This document shows, piece after piece, positions 59,800 to 64,000 of a stretch of DNA of 64,000 nucleotides. Positions within the stretch are counted from its first letter, which is position 1. The number at the start of each line of letters is the position of its first letter. The stretch comes from Donghicola sp041224595 (lineage in GTDB: Bacteria; Pseudomonadota; Alphaproteobacteria; Rhodobacterales; Rhodobacteraceae). The stretch lies in the NCBI RefSeq assembly GCF_041224595.1, contig NZ_JBGFGN010000132.1, positions 29,435 through 93,434 of the forward strand, read 5' to 3'. The notes under the pieces were generated by a model that saw only the letters and a program-made list of their open reading frames with translations, was not told the origin of the DNA and searched no databases. Made by a program: the position numbers and the translations under genes.

Positions 59800-60885
59800 T
59801 TGAGCCAGATCGAAACCTTCTACGACGTTATGCGGCGTCAAGGGATCACGCGGCGGAGTTTTATGAAGTATTGCTCCTTGACCGCGGCGGCCCTGGGCCT
59901 CAGTCCAAGCTTTGTACCCAAAATCGCCCACGCCATGGAAACCAAGCCGCGCACGCCGGTAATCTGGGTTCACGGTCTGGAGTGTACCTGTTGTTCGGAA
60001 TCCTTCATCCGCGCCGCGCACCCGCTGGCCAAGGATGTGGTTCTGTCGATGATCAGCCTCGACTACGACGACACGCTGATGGCCGCTGCCGGTCACGCGG
60101 CGGAAGCTGCGCTGGAAGACACCATCCAGAAGTACAAGGGCAACTACATCCTCGCCGTTGAGGGCAACCCGCCCTTGAACGAAGATGGCATGTTCTGCAT
60201 TACGGGCGGCAAGCCCTTTGTCGAAAAGCTGCGCTATGCTGCCAAAGACGCGAAGGCGATCATCAGCTGGGGCGCCTGTGCGTCCTATGGCTGTGTGCAG
60301 GCGGCAAAGCCGAACCCGACCCAAGCGACTCCGGTTCACAAGGTCATCACCGACAAGCCGATCATCAAGGTTCCGGGCTGCCCGCCCATCGCCGAGGTCA
60401 TGACCGGTGTGATCACCTATATGCTGACCTTTGACCGTCTGCCCGAGTTGGATCGTCAGGGCCGCCCCGCGATGTTCTACAGCCAGCGTATCCACGACAA
60501 ATGCTACCGCCGTCCGCACTTTGACGCTGGCCAGTTCGTCGAAACCTGGGACGACGAGCACGCGCGCAAGGGCTACTGCCTGTACAAGATGGGCTGCAAA
60601 GGCCCGACCACCTACAACGCATGTTCCACCATCCGCTGGAACGAAGGCGTCAGCTTCCCGATCCAGTCGGGCCACGGCTGTATCGGTTGTTCGGAAGATG
60701 GCTTCTGGGATCAGGGCAGCTTCTATGACCGCGTCACCGATCTGACCCAGTTCGGCGTCGAAGCGAACGCAGACAAGGTCGGCCTAACCGCTGCCGGTGT
60801 CGTCGGCGCAGGTGTCGCCGCACACGCCGCCGTCAGCGCGCTAAAGGCGGCCCAAAAGAAAACTCAAGACAAAGAGGAGGCGTAA
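59800..60885 (+). CDS. hupS: Uptake [NiFe] hydrogenase small subunit HupS
   Basis: Periplasm-facing iron-sulfur subunit of 361 residues. The Tat signal has [19 protein letters not shown] (twin Arg). The mature part has the proximal cluster motif [14 protein letters not shown], then [21 protein letters not shown] and the C-terminal cluster ligands [20 protein letters not shown] and [16 protein letters not shown]-terminal hydrophobic anchor ([19 protein letters not shown]) holds it to the membrane next to HupC. The start is TTG 59800, with AGGGGAGGA 6 bases before it; related HupS proteins begin [20 protein letters not shown]. Longer frames upstream are not coding. Confidence 0.95.
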   Translation: MSQIETFYDVMRRQGITRRSFMKYCSLTAAALGLSPSFVPKIAHAMETKPRTPVIWVHGLECTCCSESFIRAAHPLAKDVVLSMISLDYDDTLMAAAGHAAEAALEDTIQKYKGNYILAVEGNPPLNEDGMFCITGGKPFVEKLRYAAKDAKAIISWGACASYGCVQAAKPNPTQATPVHKVITDKPIIKVPGCPPIAEVMTGVITYMLTFDRLPELDRQGRPAMFYSQRIHDKCYRRPHFDAGQFVETWDDEHARKGYCLYKMGCKGPTTYNACSTIRWNEGVSFPIQSGHGCIGCSEDGFWDQGSFYDRVTDLTQFGVEANADKVGLTAAGVVGAGVAAHAAVSALKAAQKKTQDKEEA

Positions 60886-60888
60886 GCC

Positions 60889-62679
60889 ATGGTAGCAACT
60901 CCGAACGGCTTTGACCTCGACAACACCGGACGCCGCATCGTAGTGGATCCCGTAACCCGTATCGAAGGTCACATGCGCTGCGAAGTGAACGTCGACGAAA
61001 ACGGCGTGATCCGCAACGCAGTCAGCACCGGCACCATGTGGCGCGGTCTGGAAGTGATCCTCAAGGGTCGTGACCCCCGTGATGCTTGGGCCTTTACCGA
61101 GCGTATCTGCGGCGTATGCACCGGCACCCACGCGCTGACCTCGGTGCGTGCGGTTGAGGATGCACTCGGGATCACCATCCCCGACAACGCGAACTCGATC
61201 CGCAACATCATGCAGCTGAACCTGGAGATTCACGACCACGTCGTGCACTTCTACCACCTGCACGCGCTGGACTGGGTGAACCCCGTGAATGCACTGCGCG
61301 CCGACCCCAAAGCGACCAGCGAGCTGCAGCAGGCTGTCAGCCCCAGCCACCCGCTGTCCTCGCCCGGGTATTTCCGCGACGTGCAAAACCGCCTGAAGAA
61401 GTTCGTTGAATCGGGCCAGCTGGGGCTGTTCAAGAACGGCTACTGGGACAACCCCGCCTATAAACTGCCCCCCGAGGCAGACCTGATGGCGACCACGCAC
61501 TATCTCGAAGCGCTCGACCTACAGAAAGAGATCGTCAAGGTTCACACCATCTTTGGCGGCAAGAACCCTCACCCGAACTGGCTGGTTGGCGGCGTTCCCT
61601 GCCCGATCAACGTCCACAGCACCGGTGCTGTCGGCGCGATCAACATGGAGCGCCTGAACCTCGTTTCGTCGATCATCGACAAGTGTAACGAGTTCAACCG
61701 CAACGTTTACCTGCCCGACGTTATCGCCATTGGCGGCTTCTACAAGAGCTGGCTCTATGGTGGCGGTCTGTCGTCCAAGGCTTGCCTTGCCTACGGTGAC
61801 ATCCCCGAGAACCCCAACGACTTCTCACCCGAGCAATTGCATCTGCCCCGTGGTGCGATCATCAACGGCAACCTCGAAGAGGTGCATGATGTTGACGTGC
61901 GTGACCCCGAGCAGGTTCAGGAGTTCGTGGATCACAGCTGGTACGACTATGGCGAGCCCGGCATGGGTCTGCACCCGTGGGATGGCCGCACCGAGCCCAA
62001 GTTCGAGCTGGGTCCGAATGCCAAAGGCACCAAGACCAACATCAAAGAGCTGGACGAAGCTGGCAAGTACAGCTGGATCAAGGCCCCCCGTTGGCGCGGC
62101 AACGCGATGGAAGTTGGCCCGCTGGCCCGCTACATCGTCGGCTACGCCAAAGGTCACGAGGACATCAAAAACCAGGTCGACGGCCTGCTGCGCACCATGG
62201 ATCTGCCCGTGGACGCTCTGTTCTCGACCCTTGGTCGGACTGCGGCGCGCGCGCTGGAATCCGAGTACTGTGGCCGCCTGCAGAAGCACTTCTTCGACAA
62301 GCTGGTCCAGAACATCAAGAACGGTGACGAGAGCACGGCAAACGTCGAGAAGTGGGATCCCAAGACCTGGCCCAAAGAGGCAAAGGGTGTTGGCATGACC
62401 GAAGCGCCGCGCGGTGCTTTGGGTCACTGGGTCAAGATCGAGAACGGCCGGATCGAGAACTACCAGTGCGTTGTTCCGACCACTTGGAACGGCTCGCCCC
62501 GCGACAGCAAAGGCAACATCGGTGCGTTCGAAGCGTCGCTGATGAACACCCCGATGGAGCGTCCCGACGAGCCCGTCGAAATCCTGCGCACCCTGCACAG
62601 CTTCGACCCTTGCCTTGCTTGCTCGACCCACGTGATGTCGCCCGATGGTGACGAACTGACCACTGTCAAAGTGCGCTAA
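60889..62679 (+). CDS. hupL: Uptake [NiFe] hydrogenase large subunit HupL
   Basis: Catalytic H2-oxidising subunit of 596 residues. Ni-Fe Cys ligands are in [16 protein letters not shown] (about 63-78) and DPCLACSTH near the end. A 15-residue tail [15 protein letters not shown] follows the last His and must be removed by a HupD-type protease after metal insertion. It begins [25 protein letters not shown]. It lies 3 bases after hupS. It is exported with HupS by the Tat system (piggyback). Confidence 0.98.
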   Translation: MVATPNGFDLDNTGRRIVVDPVTRIEGHMRCEVNVDENGVIRNAVSTGTMWRGLEVILKGRDPRDAWAFTERICGVCTGTHALTSVRAVEDALGITIPDNANSIRNIMQLNLEIHDHVVHFYHLHALDWVNPVNALRADPKATSELQQAVSPSHPLSSPGYFRDVQNRLKKFVESGQLGLFKNGYWDNPAYKLPPEADLMATTHYLEALDLQKEIVKVHTIFGGKNPHPNWLVGGVPCPINVHSTGAVGAINMERLNLVSSIIDKCNEFNRNVYLPDVIAIGGFYKSWLYGGGLSSKACLAYGDIPENPNDFSPEQLHLPRGAIINGNLEEVHDVDVRDPEQVQEFVDHSWYDYGEPGMGLHPWDGRTEPKFELGPNAKGTKTNIKELDEAGKYSWIKAPRWRGNAMEVGPLARYIVGYAKGHEDIKNQVDGLLRTMDLPVDALFSTLGRTAARALESEYCGRLQKHFFDKLVQNIKNGDESTANVEKWDPKTWPKEAKGVGMTEAPRGALGHWVKIENGRIENYQCVVPTTWNGSPRDSKGNIGAFEASLMNTPMERPDEPVEILRTLHSFDPCLACSTHVMSPDGDELTTVKVR

Positions 62680-62694
62680 TCAGAGGATCAAACC

Positions 62695-62871
62695 ATGAAA
62701 TATTTCACACTTGCTCTTCTGTTCGGCGCAACCGCTGCTCAGGCACATACCGGTCACGATGCCGCCCTTTCGGGCGCATCGCACTGGATCCTGTCGCCCA
62801 TGCACGGCCTTGGTCTCATTGCTGTGGCGGGTGTCCTGTACGCCCTGCGCACCGCACGCCGGAAGGAGTGA
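62695..62871 (+). CDS. Small membrane protein between hupL and hupC, 58 residues
   Basis: A short ORF with signal peptide MKYFTLALLFGATAAQA, a His-rich mature start (AHTGHDAALSGASHW) and one membrane helix (MHGLGLIAVAGVLYALRT), then RRKE. His at HTGH, SHW and MHG resembles the first part of HupE/UreJ metal permeases and of small DUF6732-type proteins, but it is too short to be a permease. GAGGA lies before the ATG; its stop is 3 bases before hupC. Function unknown; metal handling or HupC assembly are guesses from position. Confidence 0.75.
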   Translation: MKYFTLALLFGATAAQAHTGHDAALSGASHWILSPMHGLGLIAVAGVLYALRTARRKE

Positions 62872-62874
62872 GCC

Positions 62875-63651
62875 ATGCCCGAGGATACAATTCACCGACC
62901 GAATATGGACGTGAACCCGTTGCCGACAGCTCAGCTGACCGGCGACGCCACGGCCGAGGACATCGATAGTATCCGTCGTCGGACCTCTGTCTTTGTCTAC
63001 GAATGGCCCGTCCGCCTGTGGCATTGGGGCAATGCCCTGTGCATCGTGGTTCTGTGCATCACCGGCTGGTTCATTGCCAGCCCGCTGCCGACCATGACCT
63101 TTGCCGAGGCGACACATCAGTTCGTCATGGGTTACATCCGCTTTGCACACTTTGCGGCGGGTCAGCTGATGACTGTGGGCTTCTTTGCCCGCATCTACGT
63201 GGCGATCACGGGCAACCACCACGCAAAACAGCTGTTCTATGTCCCATTCTGGAACAAGCACTGGTGGGCGGAAATCATGTTCGAGATCCGCTGGTACCTG
63301 TTCATGGAAAAAGAGCCCAAGAAGTATGTGGGTCACAACCCGCTGGCGCAGGTCGCCATGTTCTTCTTCATCACGCTGGGAACTGTCTTCATGTTGGCGA
63401 CCGGTTGGGCGCTTTATGCTGAGGGCGCAGGTCAGGGCAGTCTGCCCGATCTGGTCATGGGCTGGCTGATCGCGCTGGTTGGGAACACCCAGATCCTGCA
63501 CAGCCTGCACCACATCGGCATGTGGTTCATCGTGATCTTTGTGATCATCCACATCTACGTGGCGATCCGCGAAGACATCATGAGCCGCCAGTCCATGGTC
63601 TCGACCATGATCTCGGGGCATCGGACGTTCAAGGACGACCGCGCGGATTGA
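62875..63651 (+). CDS. hupC: Ni/Fe-hydrogenase b-type cytochrome subunit HupC
   Basis: Diheme cytochrome b of 258 residues that anchors HupSL and passes electrons from H2 to quinone. Four helices (about 52-70, 86-105, 160-180 and 215-235) carry the heme His residues in VRLWHWGN, FAHFAAGQ and SLHHIGMWFIVIFVIIHIYVAIRED. N-terminal region of about 35 residues is longer than in some homologues. AAGGAG precedes ATG 62875. It is the last gene before a strong terminator. Confidence 0.97.
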   Translation: MPEDTIHRPNMDVNPLPTAQLTGDATAEDIDSIRRRTSVFVYEWPVRLWHWGNALCIVVLCITGWFIASPLPTMTFAEATHQFVMGYIRFAHFAAGQLMTVGFFARIYVAITGNHHAKQLFYVPFWNKHWWAEIMFEIRWYLFMEKEPKKYVGHNPLAQVAMFFFITLGTVFMLATGWALYAEGAGQGSLPDLVMGWLIALVGNTQILHSLHHIGMWFIVIFVIIHIYVAIREDIMSRQSMVSTMISGHRTFKDDRAD

Positions 63652-63682
63652 TCACAGCGCTGTCACTTTGGATAGGAATCGG

Positions 63683-63710
63683 AAAGGCGGATCTTCGGGT
63701 CCGCCTTTCT
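63683..63710 (+). terminator. Terminator after hupC with a UUCG loop
   Basis: An 11-bp stem (63683-63693 with 63698-63708) closes TTCG and ends in TTTCT. It marks the end of the hupSLC transcript. Confidence 0.9.
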
Positions 63711-64000
63711 GCATGATAGCAATATTCCAAATTACTCAATTAGTGGTTACTTACTTACCACATTACTAAGCAGCTAAAACGCTGAATTCCAGCTAACACA
63801 CCAAAATTCAAAGGAAATAGTTTTCTCAGCCCAAAAGGTGAATTTCTTCCATCCCTTCGACCCACATTTCCCAAGTAAGGCGCTGATTTCGCTGTCCTGA
63901 CCATTATATTTCCTATATAAAACATGGTGTTGAAGGCTGCGAGGGGCGCGTTTCATGGATCACCCAGAGGGTGCGGGCTTGCAACGGGCAGATCGGGTGG
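63711..64000. other. AT-rich intergenic stretch with a possible ORF start at the edge
   Basis: In 63721-63780 I count only 18 G+C in 60 bases, against about two thirds in the hup genes. TATATTTCCTATATAAA (63907-63922) could be promoter DNA. ATG 63956 with GAGGGG 8 bases upstream opens a frame (MDHPEGAGLQRADRV) that runs off the window. Other frames are open too, including one on the minus strand, so no gene is called. Confidence 0.4.

Noticed and set aside
62695..62871. HupE nickel permease
   Set aside because: Only 58 residues with one membrane helix; HupE has six or more helices, so only a resemblance at the His-rich start is noted.
63774..63956. 60-codon minus-strand ORF after hupC
   Set aside because: AT-rich, aromatic/Lys-rich, no ribosome-binding site and no recognisable domain; likely chance.
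1..64000. CRISPR arrays, prophage or insertion sequences
   Set aside because: No regularly spaced repeats, phage structural genes, transposase frames or terminal inverted repeats were seen.

Overview
The window comes from a chromosome of the Rhodobacteraceae (Roseobacter/Rhodobacter group of Alphaproteobacteria). This is inferred from high G+C coding bias, a separate F0 ATP synthase operon with a duplicated b/b' subunit, a MipZ-type ATPase, the order ffh-aroQ-rpsP-rimM-trmD-rplS-rpmE, choXWV with betC, a TctDE/TctCBA tricarboxylate module, and the Rhodobacter-type order hupT-hupU-hupV-hypF-hupS-hupL-hupC. No rRNA, CRISPR array, prophage or insertion sequence was seen.

Layout. 1-1444: end of a membrane protein, a GntR/FCD regulator and a small membrane protein. 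1506-4225: F0 operon atpI-B-E-F'-F on the minus strand, with a readable promoter and a strong hairpin after atpE. 4330-6394: ArsR and LysR regulators and an azoreductase. 6579-13792: ffh, two tandem acetyltransferases, chorismate mutase, rpsP, bluB, a 47-residue ORF, rimM, trmD, then an AT-richer minus-strand gene resembling a nucleotidyl cyclase domain, then rplS and rpmE. 13811-20833: a hypothetical gene, mipZ and the minus-strand operon rsfS-rlmH-gpmI-envC-like-ctpA-rppH. 20922-26794: leucine genes leuC, leuD and leuB, with a membrane protein and a secreted EEP-family protein between leuD and leuB.

26858-32444: an EamA transporter, tRNA-Pro(CGG), an AraC regulator, a membrane coiled-coil protein overlapping a ClpP-like protein, and a divergent DUF1772/TetR pair. 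32496-38853: tctCBA opposite tctD-tctE-binding protein. 38924-41963: an aldehyde dehydrogenase unit with DUF779 and a GAF-HTH regulator. 42095-48898: a large MscS channel and a ynjF-B-C-D unit. 48895-53484: choXWV and divergent betC around a BetI-like palindrome. 53593-63651: the hydrogenase cluster.

The pieces fit a versatile heterotroph. It can take up tricarboxylates and choline, release choline from choline-O-sulfate, oxidise aldehydes and use H2. HupUV senses H2 and signals through HupT; HupSL with HupC feeds electrons to quinone; HypF starts assembly of the cyanide ligands of the active site. A strong terminator follows hupC, and the DNA after it is very AT-rich, so hupD, hupR and the other hyp genes are not in this window. 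The points most worth a second look are the cyclase-like insertion between trmD and rplS, the coiled-coil/ClpP-like pair, the binding protein joined to tctDE, the small ORF between hupL and hupC, and several palindromes that look like operators.
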